From Phenylobacterium sp. (GTDB taxonomy: Bacteria; Pseudomonadota; Alphaproteobacteria; Caulobacterales; Caulobacteraceae), in contig NZ_WGNY01000021.1 of assembly GCF_016124325.1 (NCBI RefSeq), positions 1 to 64,000 of the forward strand: a stretch of 64,000 bases of DNA. The letters run 5' to 3'. Below are positions 26,379 to 33,896 of this stretch, in pieces. The notes under the pieces are model-generated. The model had not been told where the DNA came from and did not search any database. It saw only the letters and a program-made list of their open reading frames with translations. Position 1 is the stretch's first letter; every line of letters begins with the position of its first letter. The position numbers were made by a program, and so were the translations under genes.

Positions 26379-27503
26379 ATGAGTGGCTTGTGGCGTCATC
26401 TCAAGGGCTGGCCCGGCCTCGCCGCCGCCGCCGTGGTGACGTCGGCCGCCGTCGCCGGCGGGATGGTCTCGGCCGACCGCGCGTCGCTTCTCGCGGGCAA
26501 GCCGCCCGCCGCCCCCCACGCCCGCCTCGTCGCCGAAATCCCGCCGCCCGCGCCCCAGGCCCTGCAGGCCGAACTCGCCCGGCTGGCCGAGGGCTACGGC
26601 GAGGACGTCGGCCTGGCGGTCACCGACGTGAGGACGGGCTGGACGGCCGGCGTCGATCTCGACCGGCCGTATCCGCAGCAGAGCGTGTCCAAGCTGTGGG
26701 TGGCGCTGTCGGTGCTGCAGGCCGTGGACGACGGCTCGCTCACCCTGGACCAGCCGGTGGTGCTGACCAAGTCGGACCGCTCGGTGTTCTACCAGCCCGT
26801 GACCCGGCGCATCCGCGGGCCGGAGGGGTTCGAGACCACCGTCTACGACCTGCTCCAGCGCCAGCTCACCGAGAGCGACAACGCCGCCAGCGACAAGCTG
26901 ATGGCCGAGGTCGGCGGGATCGACGTGGTCACCCGGACGATCACCGAGAAGGGCCTGAACGGCGTGGCCGTGGGCGCGTCCGAACGCGACCTGCAGACCC
27001 GTACGGCCGGTCTCACCTGGCGGCCCGAATACGGCTTCACCTGGATCTTCAAGCAGGCCCGCGCCGAACTGCCCGACGAGGTGCGCGACGCGGCGCTGGA
27101 CGCCTACCTCGCCGCCCCGCCGGATGGCGCCAAGCCGGCGGCGATCACCCGGGCGCTGGCCTCGCTCAAGCGCGGCGAGCTGCTCTCGGCGGGCTCGACG
27201 CGGGTGATGCTGGACCTCATGGCCCAGTGTCGCACGGGCAGCTCGCGCCTGCGCGCCGGCCTGCCGGAGGACTGGGCCATCGCGCACAAGACCGGCACCG
27301 GCCCCGACTGGCGCGGCGCCTCGGTGGGAATCAACGACGTGGGGCTGCTGACCGCGCCCGACGGACGCACCTATGCGGTGGCGGTGATGCTGCGCGAGAC
27401 GCGCAAGCCCCAGAGCCAGCGGCTGGCCCTGATGCACGCGGTGAGCCGCGCGGTGGTCGATCAGTGGGCGCGCGACACCGGCGGCGCGCGGATGGCCGAC
27501 TAA
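26379..27503 (+). CDS. Divergent class A-type serine beta-lactamase
   Basis: 374 residues with an N-terminal hydrophobic export/anchor segment (about 12-32). Active-site elements are present in order: S102-V-S-K105 (Ser70-xx-Lys73), S166-D-N168 (SDN130), E202 exactly 36 residues later (equivalent to Glu166) in ERDLQ, and K304-T-G (KTG234). The usual Asn170 of 'ExxLN' is Gln206, and the SDN-to-KTG distance is about 35 residues longer than normal because of an insertion around 207-250. It should acylate beta-lactams in the periplasm; whether it deacylates fast is uncertain. A PBP-like function is the alternative. 16 bp after the CDF gene. Confidence 0.85.
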   Translation: MSGLWRHLKGWPGLAAAAVVTSAAVAGGMVSADRASLLAGKPPAAPHARLVAEIPPPAPQALQAELARLAEGYGEDVGLAVTDVRTGWTAGVDLDRPYPQQSVSKLWVALSVLQAVDDGSLTLDQPVVLTKSDRSVFYQPVTRRIRGPEGFETTVYDLLQRQLTESDNAASDKLMAEVGGIDVVTRTITEKGLNGVAVGASERDLQTRTAGLTWRPEYGFTWIFKQARAELPDEVRDAALDAYLAAPPDGAKPAAITRALASLKRGELLSAGSTRVMLDLMAQCRTGSSRLRAGLPEDWAIAHKTGTGPDWRGASVGINDVGLLTAPDGRTYAVAVMLRETRKPQSQRLALMHAVSRAVVDQWARDTGGARMAD

Positions 27504-27509
27504 AGGTTC

Positions 27510-27623
27510 AGAGCCCGTCAGGGTGAAGTGGATACCGGTTCACCCGCCCGGACGGGCTCTACACTCTTGAAGATCGAGCCTTCTTGTCCGGATCAGGTGA
27601 TCCCACCTGATCCGGGAAGGCTC
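27510..27623. repeat. Two long hairpins between convergent genes
   Basis: First hairpin: AGAGCCCGTC (27510-27519) with GACGGGCTCT (27551-27560), enclosing GGTGAAGTGGATACCGGTTC. Second: GAGCC(27576) TTC and CCGGATCAGGTG (27588-27599) with CACCTGATCCGG (27604-27615) and GAAGGCTC to 27623. The CCGGTTC-bearing arm resembles widespread alphaproteobacterial intergenic repeats. Position suggests a bidirectional terminator without classical T-runs. Confidence 0.65.
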
Positions 27624-28030
27624 TAGCGCGCGGCCACCTGGCCGGCCGGCGGCCGCTGGATGCCCGGCACCACCGTGACCCGGATCGGCTCGCCGTTCAT
27701 GTCGTGCGAGGACCAGACCACCCCGATCCCGCCGTCCTTCGGGAACTTCGTGCAGTACTTGAAGAACGGCACGGGGAAGGGCTTGGACTGGCGCAGGCAG
27801 ACCTTGTTGTCGTCCTTGCTCGACCAGTGGCCGGACGACCACAGCCCCCGGCGGCCGACCGCCTCCCAGTCGCCGTCGGCGCGGATCCAGAGCCACTGGT
27901 AGCGGCCGTCGGGATAGAGCGCCTTGACGGTGTTGCCGAAGGCGGCGGCGAGGCCGCGCGGCTCGGCCGAGGCGTTCGATGCGGCGAGGGTGGCCGCCGC
28001 GGCGGCCAGGATCAGCAGGCTTCGGCGCAT
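27623..28030 (-). CDS. Exported hypothetical protein
   Basis: 135 residues with a Sec signal (MRRSLLILAAAAATLAASNA, cleavage before EPRG). The mature part contains YQWLWIRADGDWEAVGRRGL, SSGHWSSKDDNKVCLRQ and a second Cys in FFKYCTKFPKDG, so one disulfide is possible in the periplasm. No family was recognised. Two starts are possible: ATG 28030 (used; the signal begins there) or ATG 28051. Its stop lies within the hairpin shared with the beta-lactamase gene. The G-W-rich body could be a small beta-barrel or SH3-like domain; this is speculation. Confidence 0.7.
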   Translation of the reverse strand: MRRSLLILAAAAATLAASNASAEPRGLAAAFGNTVKALYPDGRYQWLWIRADGDWEAVGRRGLWSSGHWSSKDDNKVCLRQSKPFPVPFFKYCTKFPKDGGIGVVWSSHDMNGEPIRVTVVPGIQRPPAGQVAAR

Positions 28031-28092
28031 GGCGGCCACTCTAGTCGACATCGTTCGCAGGTTGGAACCCCACGCCCCGACGGGCGGGGCGG

Positions 28093-28461
28093 TCAGATCC
28101 AGTAGGGCCCGACGCCGTAGCGGCCGTAGTAGCCGAAGATCGCCTCGCGGCTTCCAGCGTCGTTCCACCCGCTCAACTCGCCCCCTTCGATCGTCGGGGC
28201 CTCCTCGATCGCCGCCTTGTCGAGCGGGACCACATAGGCGCGCCGGTCGGCGTCGTAGGTCAGCAGCCTCCACGGCACCGGGTGATATTTCTCGCCAAAG
28301 CCCAGGACCCCGCCGAAGGACAGGATCGCGTAGGCCACCTCGCCCGAGACCTTGTCGATCGCGACGTCCTCGATCTTGCCCAGCTTGTCGCCGGCCTCGT
28401 TGCAGACATCGGTCCCGTTGACGCGGTCTGCGGGAATCAGCGGATGGACGGGCTTGTTCAT
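28093..28461 (-). CDS. PRC-barrel domain protein
   Basis: 122 residues, cytoplasmic. A PRC barrel spans residues ~8-85: DRVNGTDVCNEAGDKLGKIE, DVAIDKVSGEVAYAILSFGG and FGEKYHPVPWRLLTYD. The C-terminal ~35 residues are Tyr/Gly-rich (FGYYGRYGVGPYWI). Such small PRC proteins are often stress-induced in alphaproteobacteria. ATG 28461 has AGGAGGAG directly upstream. A TGAAC-N17-CGTT sequence (28491-28516, minus strand) is one mismatch from the EcfG promoter consensus and would give a ~25-nt leader, so general-stress control is possible but not certain. Confidence 0.85.
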   Translation of the reverse strand: MNKPVHPLIPADRVNGTDVCNEAGDKLGKIEDVAIDKVSGEVAYAILSFGGVLGFGEKYHPVPWRLLTYDADRRAYVVPLDKAAIEEAPTIEGGELSGWNDAGSREAIFGYYGRYGVGPYWI

Positions 28462-28513
28462 CGTTCTCCTCCTTTGCGGCATACGGACTCAACGGTCCGG
28501 CCCGCGAAGAGGT

Positions 28514-29710
28514 TCAGCGCGCCGCCAAGATGGGCGTGGCGCCGATGTTGGTGCGCCCCACGCCGTCCACCTGGTACAGCGCCTCCACCGCCCTGTCGGG
28601 ATCGAGGCGGAGCGCGGCCAGCGACCGGCCGTCGGCGGCGATCTCGGCGGTCTGCATCACCCCGATGTCGCGGTTCCCGGCGACGATGACGAAGCGGTTG
28701 CCCGCCGCCCCGCGGAAGGCGGCCAGATAGCCGTAGTCGCGGTTGGGCTGTCCCGTCGCGGCCGGCCCCGCGCCGGAGGTGTAGCTGACGCCGGTGCGGC
28801 GATCGATCAGCTCGTCGTAGGTGGCCCCGATGGTGAAGCGCGAGCGCTCGAACACCGGCGCCTGCAGGACCCGCAGGGCCGAGAGGTAGCCCACGTAGAC
28901 GATGTCAGCGCTCTTCAGCATGTCGGGGGTGAGCTGGGAGGCGGTGATCACGCGGACGCGGCCGAGCCCGCCGGCCGCCTGGCGCACCAGGGGCATGATT
29001 TCGCGCAGCGCCAGCGTGGCGCCCACGGGGGTGTAGTAGGTGTCGAGGTCGACGTAGCGGCCCTGGAGCTGCGGGTTGGCCATCAGGAAGGCGTCGAGGT
29101 CGGCCGGCGAATTGATCTCGAACGCCCGCACCATCCGCTTGGGCGTGTCGCCATAGTCGGTGTCGCCGAAGATGTAGTAGTCGCCGATCGCCACGATCAC
29201 GGGCCGTTCGCGCCCCAGCCCGGCCCAGATCGGCGAGGCGGCCGCGGCGGCCAGGTCCTGGGTGGGCCCGGCGCGGCCGGCCACCCACCACCACGCCCCG
29301 GCGTTGGCGGCGACCAGGACCGCGGCGGCGGCCACGGCCGGCCAAAGCCACCGGGACCGGGCGCGCCGCCCGGCGGCCGGGGCGGGCGCGGCGGTCGCGA
29401 TCTCCAGGCGGTATTCGCCGACGGGGATCACCAGGCGCCGGGTCTCGTCCGCGCCGGGACCGGCGTAGAAGGCCTCGAGCTTCTTGCGCAGGCGATGGAC
29501 GTAGACCCGCACCGAGGCGTCGCCCGACAGGTCGGGTTCGCGGCCGAACACGTCGAGGGCCACGTCGGCCTCGCTGAGCGTGCGGCCCCGCCGCTCGGGC
29601 GCGGCGAGATAGTCGAACAGGCGCGCCAGGCCGTGGCTGCGGCCCAGCACGCCGGCCGCGCGCACGCGGGCGACCTGCGCCTCGAAAGCCTCTGACGGGT
29701 CGTCGATCAT
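28514..29710 (-). CDS. Membrane-anchored OmpR-type winged-helix regulator (ToxR/CadC-like)
   Basis: 398 residues. Residues ~20-105 are a Trans_reg_C winged helix: LSEADVALDVFGREPDL and SVRVYVHRLRKKLEAFY, then the wing IPVGEYRLEI. A Pro/Ala/Arg linker leads to one membrane helix (about 121-143, [20 protein letters not shown]). The remaining ~250 residues lie in the periplasm (RPVIVAIGDYYIFGDTDYGD is at its start) and have no familiar domain. The layout is that of ToxR/CadC one-component regulators, which sense an envelope signal and act directly on DNA. The direct repeat at 29735-29751, just upstream of its start, is a candidate autoregulatory site. Confidence 0.82.
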   Translation of the reverse strand: MIDDPSEAFEAQVARVRAAGVLGRSHGLARLFDYLAAPERRGRTLSEADVALDVFGREPDLSGDASVRVYVHRLRKKLEAFYAGPGADETRRLVIPVGEYRLEIATAAPAPAAGRRARSRWLWPAVAAAAVLVAANAGAWWWVAGRAGPTQDLAAAAASPIWAGLGRERPVIVAIGDYYIFGDTDYGDTPKRMVRAFEINSPADLDAFLMANPQLQGRYVDLDTYYTPVGATLALREIMPLVRQAAGGLGRVRVITASQLTPDMLKSADIVYVGYLSALRVLQAPVFERSRFTIGATYDELIDRRTGVSYTSGAGPAATGQPNRDYGYLAAFRGAAGNRFVIVAGNRDIGVMQTAEIAADGRSLAALRLDPDRAVEALYQVDGVGRTNIGATPILAAR

Positions 29711-29734
29711 CCCTGGCCTTCCACTCCCGCCCCG

Positions 29735-29751
29735 CTGTAACCCTCTGTAAC
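29735..29751 (-). promoter_or_regulatory. Direct repeat, candidate winged-helix operator
   Basis: On the minus strand GTTACAG-AGG-GTTACAG: two identical 7-bp units 10 bp apart, i.e. one helical turn, 25 bp upstream of the winged-helix gene's ATG. OmpR-family domains bind as head-to-tail dimers to direct repeats of this spacing. Confidence 0.5.
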
Positions 29752-29783
29752 GTCCGGGGAATGTCCGGCGGGAAACGTGGAGC

Positions 29784-30698
29784 CTACCACGCGGGGCGCG
29801 GGCCTGGCTTCAGCGACAGCGCCGGGCGCTCGACGAGGAACCAGCTCATCAGGGCGAACGGGATCACCGCCAGGACCGCGGTGGCGAGGTTGAGCACGCC
29901 GTGGACGGCCAGCATTTGCTGCACGGGAAAGGCGTAGATGTAGACCCCGTAGCTGAGGTCGGCCGGCAGCTTGCCGGGCCGCGAGAGGCCCAGGACGGCG
30001 GTCGGCAGGGCGAGTGGCCCCGCCAGCGGAAAGGCCAGGACCGAAAGCGCGCCCGCCCAGAGCGGAACGGCGACGCCGCCCGCCTGCAGCGCCGCCCCGG
30101 CGAAGAACAGCAGGCCGTTGCGCGCGATCAGGAAGGCGACGCGGCTGGCCCGCTCGTCGGCCCACTGCGGCGCGGCGAAGGTCATGACCAGCCAGACCGC
30201 GGCGCACAGGCCGGCCAGCGCCAGCATCGGGGCGAGCCGCGCGCGGACCGCCATGAGCACGAGGTAGAAGCTGAACTCCAGGCGCAGCGTCCACAGCACG
30301 CCGTTGACCACCCCGGCCATCGGCGCGGTTTCGAAGACGCCCGGCAGCTCGTAGGTCGCCGGATAGAGCAGCGCGTTGCGGAGCACGTAGAGCGCCGCCT
30401 TCGGCCAGTAGACGCCCATCGGCGCCGTGGTGACGAAGGCCAGCAGGACCACCGTCACGACCAGCGATGCGATCAGGCCCGGCTCGATGCGCAGCACGCG
30501 CTTGAGCAGATAGGTCTTCGGGTCGCGCCGGTAGCTGGCCGCCACGAGGTAGCCGCTGATCACGAAGAAGATGGAGACGCCCAGCGCGCCCAGGTCCTCG
30601 ACGCCCACGATGCGGAGCGGCGGCTGGCCGGCCAGCGGGAAGGTGTGGCTCACCACCACCAGCAGGGCCGCGACCAGCCGCATGAGGTCGAACGTCAT
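29784..30698 (-). CDS. Acyltransferase-3 family membrane protein
   Basis: 304 residues with about nine or ten membrane helices. It opens MTFDLMRLVAALLVVVSHTF, the acyltransferase-3 (OafA/NodX-like) N-terminus in which R-x-x-A-x-x-V-V-x-x-H carries the catalytic His. The motif SIFFVISGYLVAASYRRDPK followed by TYLLKRVLRI is the classic 'FFVISGF-l---R---r-Y' element. It likely O-acylates a surface polysaccharide from the inner membrane. Length is somewhat short for the family (usually 330-380). Downstream neighbours do not indicate a polysaccharide locus. Confidence 0.88.
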   Translation of the reverse strand: MTFDLMRLVAALLVVVSHTFPLAGQPPLRIVGVEDLGALGVSIFFVISGYLVAASYRRDPKTYLLKRVLRIEPGLIASLVVTVVLLAFVTTAPMGVYWPKAALYVLRNALLYPATYELPGVFETAPMAGVVNGVLWTLRLEFSFYLVLMAVRARLAPMLALAGLCAAVWLVMTFAAPQWADERASRVAFLIARNGLLFFAGAALQAGGVAVPLWAGALSVLAFPLAGPLALPTAVLGLSRPGKLPADLSYGVYIYAFPVQQMLAVHGVLNLATAVLAVIPFALMSWFLVERPALSLKPGPRPAW

Positions 30699-30742
30699 GC
30701 GGCCAGCGTTAGCACGGGATTCGCCCGTCCCTCAGGCCGGCG

Positions 30743-32941
30743 TCAGCTCTTGACGAACGGCTGGCTGAAGGTGGGCTGGCCGGTCAGGGTCAACAAGGCG
30801 TTGGCGACCGCGGGGCCGATCACCGGCGTCCCGGGCTCGCCGACGCCGCTCGGCGGATTGGCCGAAGTGACGATGTAGGTCTCGACCTTCGGCGCCTCGG
30901 AGTGGCGCAGCACCCGATAGGTGTCGAAGTTCGCCTGATCGACCTTGCCGTCGGTGAGCGTGATCTGGCCGAACATCGCCGCCGACAGGCCGTAGCAGGT
31001 CCCGCCCTCCATCTGGGCCGCGATCTGGTCGGGCGAGATGGCGACGCCGCAGTCGATGGCGGTGACCACGCGGCCCACCTTCGGCACGCCGTTCTCCAGC
31101 TTCACCTCGGCCACCTGGGCGACCACCGAGCCGAAGCTCTCGTGGACGGCCACGCCCCGCGTCCAGCCTTCGGGCGCGGGCTCGCTCCACCCGGCCTTCT
31201 CGGCGGCGAGGTTCAGCACGCCGAGATGGCGCGTCGCGCCGGCCTTGCCGTAGAGCGCGCGGCGATACTCCACCGGGTCCTTCCCCGCCCGCTTGGCGAG
31301 CTGGTCGACGGTGTGCTCCATCACATAGGCCGTGTGGGTGGCCCCCACCGAGCGCCACCACAGGACCGGCACGCCCACGTCGGGCTGCAGGACCTGGGCG
31401 TCGACCACCGGCGTCGCCTTGAGGTACGGCGAGCCCTTGGCCCCCTCGACGCCGGTTTCGTCGTAGTCGCCGCCCGTGGGCGCGCCGGGCGGGGCGCCCT
31501 TCATGATCGACTGGGTGACCACGCGGTGCCGCCAGGTGGCGGGAAAGCCGTCCTTGTCGAGCGTGATGCGCAGGGCGTGGTGCACGATCGGCCGGAAGTA
31601 GCCGGCGCGCATGTCGTCCTCGCGCGTCCAGACCAGCTTCACCGGCCGCCCCGCCCCCACCTTCTTGGCGATATGGACGCACTCGGCCACGTAGTCGGAC
31701 TGGAAGTTGGTGCGCCGTCCGAACGAGCCGCCCGCGAACAGGGTCTCGATCTCCACCGAACCGGGCAGCGCCGGGGCGATCCTGGCGGTGTTGAGCTGGT
31801 CGAGCGTCGGCGACTGCGAACCGAAGACCAGCCGCGGCGGGCCTTTGCCGATCATGGCCACGCAGTTCATCGGCTCCATGGTCGCGTGCGCGAGATAGGG
31901 GAAGTCGTAGGCGATCTCCAGCGCCTCGCCCCCCTCCGTCGCCTTGGCCGTGTCGCCATGGGCCTCGAAGCTCTTCCAGCCGTTCTTCTCCGGCGCCGCG
32001 GTCTTGCCCGACGCCAGGTCGCGGTACTGGGCCAGGATCTGGGTGGTGCCGCGCTTCTCGGCCTTGGAGTCGTCCCAGGTCACTTTCAGCGCGTCGCGGG
32101 CGGTCTTGGCGGCGTAGGTGGACTGGGCCACCACCGCCACGCCGGTCGGGATCTTGAAGATCTCGACCACGCCGGGGACCTTCTCGGCCTCCGCCGCGTC
32201 GAACGAGGCCACCTTGCCGCCGAACAGCGGGGCGTGCGCCACCACGGCCACCAGCATGTTGGGCAGCCGGACGTCCTGGGTGTAGCGGGCGGTGCCGGTG
32301 CTCTTGGCCTGGGCGTCCTTGCGGCGCACCAGGTCGGAGCCGATCAGGGTGAAGGCCTTGGGATCCTTCAGGGCGGGCGCCTGCGGCGGCGTCACCTTGG
32401 CGGCGTCGGCCACCAGCTCGCCGAAGCCGGCCTTACGCCCGGACGGATGGGCGACGACGCTGTCCTTCACCGTGACCTCGGCGACCGGCACGGCCCATTT
32501 CGTGGCGGCGGCCTGCACGAACATGGCCCGCGCCGCCGCGCCGGCCGTACGCAGCTGGGTCCAGGAGTTGGCGATGGCCGACGAGCCCCCGGTCCCCTGG
32601 ATGCCGCCCATCAGCGTGTTGCCGTAGAGCTTGGCGTTGGCGGGCGCCTGCTCGACCTTCACCCGGTCCCAGTCGGCGTCCATCTCCTCGGCGACGATGG
32701 CGGCGAGGCCGGCGTGGTTCCCCTGGCCGAACTCGATGTGCTTGGACACGACCGTGACCGCCCCGTCGGGGTCGACCTTCACGAAGGGCCCGAAGGCGCC
32801 GGGTTTCACCTTCGAGCCCGCCGACAGCGCGTCGGGCATCGAGCAGCCGACCAGCAACGCGCCGCCGACCAGCGTCGCGCCGACCGCAAGAGCCTCGCGG
32901 CGGGTCGGCGCGGCGGCGATATCCTTGAAAGGCTTGTTCAT
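30743..32941 (-). CDS. Molybdopterin-binding subunit of xanthine dehydrogenase-family oxidoreductase (IorB-like)
   Basis: 732 residues. The N-terminus TRREALAVGATLVGGALLVG is a Tat signal, so the folded enzyme is exported. The body is the IorB/AdhB type: HIEFGQGNHAGLAAIVAEEM (residues ~65-85), FAGGSFGRRTNFQSDYVAEC with the molybdopterin contacts, and the C-terminal GTPVIGPAVANALLTLTGQ containing 'G-E-P-G-T-P' (VGEPGTP), in which the Glu equals the catalytic base of the family. It oxidises a hydroxylatable N-heterocycle or aldehyde, with electrons leaving through the 2Fe-2S partner encoded 11 bp upstream. Probable electron acceptor: the divergent cytochrome c. Confidence 0.9.
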   Translation of the reverse strand: MNKPFKDIAAAPTRREALAVGATLVGGALLVGCSMPDALSAGSKVKPGAFGPFVKVDPDGAVTVVSKHIEFGQGNHAGLAAIVAEEMDADWDRVKVEQAPANAKLYGNTLMGGIQGTGGSSAIANSWTQLRTAGAAARAMFVQAAATKWAVPVAEVTVKDSVVAHPSGRKAGFGELVADAAKVTPPQAPALKDPKAFTLIGSDLVRRKDAQAKSTGTARYTQDVRLPNMLVAVVAHAPLFGGKVASFDAAEAEKVPGVVEIFKIPTGVAVVAQSTYAAKTARDALKVTWDDSKAEKRGTTQILAQYRDLASGKTAAPEKNGWKSFEAHGDTAKATEGGEALEIAYDFPYLAHATMEPMNCVAMIGKGPPRLVFGSQSPTLDQLNTARIAPALPGSVEIETLFAGGSFGRRTNFQSDYVAECVHIAKKVGAGRPVKLVWTREDDMRAGYFRPIVHHALRITLDKDGFPATWRHRVVTQSIMKGAPPGAPTGGDYDETGVEGAKGSPYLKATPVVDAQVLQPDVGVPVLWWRSVGATHTAYVMEHTVDQLAKRAGKDPVEYRRALYGKAGATRHLGVLNLAAEKAGWSEPAPEGWTRGVAVHESFGSVVAQVAEVKLENGVPKVGRVVTAIDCGVAISPDQIAAQMEGGTCYGLSAAMFGQITLTDGKVDQANFDTYRVLRHSEAPKVETYIVTSANPPSGVGEPGTPVIGPAVANALLTLTGQPTFSQPFVKS

Positions 32942-32952
32942 GGCCGTCCCCC

Positions 32953-33414
32953 CTACTTGGCCGCCGCCGGCTGGGCCGAGGCGTCCTTGATCGCGGCGTG
33001 GATGCGCTGATAGGCGCCGCAGCGGCAGATGTTGCCCTCCATCGCCGCGTCGATCGCCGCATCGTCGGGGTTCGGATTCTGCGCCAGCAGGCCCACCGCG
33101 CTCATGATCTGGCCCGACTGGCAGTAGCCGCACTGGGGCACGTCCAGCTTCACCCAGGCCTGCTGCACCGGATGCTCGCCGCCCAGGCCCTCGATGGTGG
33201 TGATCTTCATGCCGCTCAGCGCCGAGACCGGCGCCTGGCACGAGCGGATCGGCTGGCCATCGGCCAGCACGGTGCAGGCCCCGCATTGGGCGATGCCGCA
33301 GCCGTATTTCGTGCCGGTCAGCCCCAGTTCATCCCGCAGCACCCACAACAGCGGCGTGTCGGGCGGCGAGTTGACGTTGAGGGGCCGTCCGTTCACATCC
33401 AGCGTAGTCGCCAT
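32953..33414 (-). CDS. 2Fe-2S subunit of the molybdenum hydroxylase (IorA-like)
   Basis: 153 residues. The plant-type ferredoxin half has [20 protein letters not shown] (four Cys of cluster II: C-x4-C-x2-C plus RSCQAP), and the all-helical half has [15 protein letters not shown] and [12 protein letters not shown] (cluster I). It passes electrons from the molybdenum centre to an acceptor. ATG 33414 is chosen (AGGG nine bases upstream) over ATG 33423. First gene of the two-gene operon. There is no FAD subunit, as usual for isoquinoline oxidoreductase-type enzymes, which use a cytochrome or quinone acceptor. Confidence 0.92.
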   Translation of the reverse strand: MATTLDVNGRPLNVNSPPDTPLLWVLRDELGLTGTKYGCGIAQCGACTVLADGQPIRSCQAPVSALSGMKITTIEGLGGEHPVQQAWVKLDVPQCGYCQSGQIMSAVGLLAQNPNPDDAAIDAAMEGNICRCGAYQRIHAAIKDASAQPAAAK

Positions 33415-33544
33415 GAGCCGCATCCCTGACTGATTTGTTTCGATCCTAACGTTGTTCAGACATCCGCGTAAATCGCGCCCCGGCGACAACAGCCGTTCCG
33501 CGCTTGCGCCGCACCACGCCGACGAACCCTGCGAAGGAGTCCCC

Positions 33545-33889
33545 ATGTTCCGCCTTGCCGCGCTCGCGTCCGCCCTGAGCCTCGCCGCCCTGCCCGCCCT
33601 GGCGGCCGACGGGGAGCAGCTCTTCAACATCCAGTGCCGCCAGTGCCACATGGGCTCGATCATGGGGCCCAGCCTCGTGGGTACGGCGGGCGGCCCGATC
33701 GCGGCCAAGCCCGGCTTCACGTACACGCCCGGTCTCAAGGCCAAGTCGGACCAGACCTGGACCGACGAGAACCTCGACGCCTTCCTGAAGGGCCCGGCGG
33801 CGTTCGCGCCCGGCACCAAGATGTTCGCCACCGTGCCCTCCGACGAGGCCCGCGCGGCGCTCATCGCCTACCTCAAGACCCTGAAGTAG
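33545..33889 (+). CDS. Periplasmic class I cytochrome c
   Basis: 114 residues: Sec signal ([20 protein letters not shown]), haem site CRQCH (in [18 protein letters not shown]) and a distal Met in [10 protein letters not shown]. The overall pattern, with GPSLVG and [14 protein letters not shown], matches small c2/c552-type carriers. It is divergent to the molybdenum hydroxylase operon with only ~130 bp between the starts, which suggests it carries electrons from that exported enzyme to the respiratory chain. Ribosome site GAAGGAG precedes the ATG. Confidence 0.92.
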   Translation: MFRLAALASALSLAALPALAADGEQLFNIQCRQCHMGSIMGPSLVGTAGGPIAAKPGFTYTPGLKAKSDQTWTDENLDAFLKGPAAFAPGTKMFATVPSDEARAALIAYLKTLK

Positions 33890-33896
33890 CGCCGCC

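Noticed and set aside
24384..27437. 1017-codon open frame on the minus strand
   Set aside because: It runs antisense through the CDF and beta-lactamase genes and into the COG0523 gene. Its protein is Arg/Gly/His-rich low-complexity sequence typical of reverse frames in GC-rich coding DNA. The real genes on both strands have clear family motifs.
30902..33010. 702-codon plus-strand frame opposite the molybdenum hydroxylase
   Set aside because: Shadow frame with no domains; the minus-strand gene has clear cofactor motifs.
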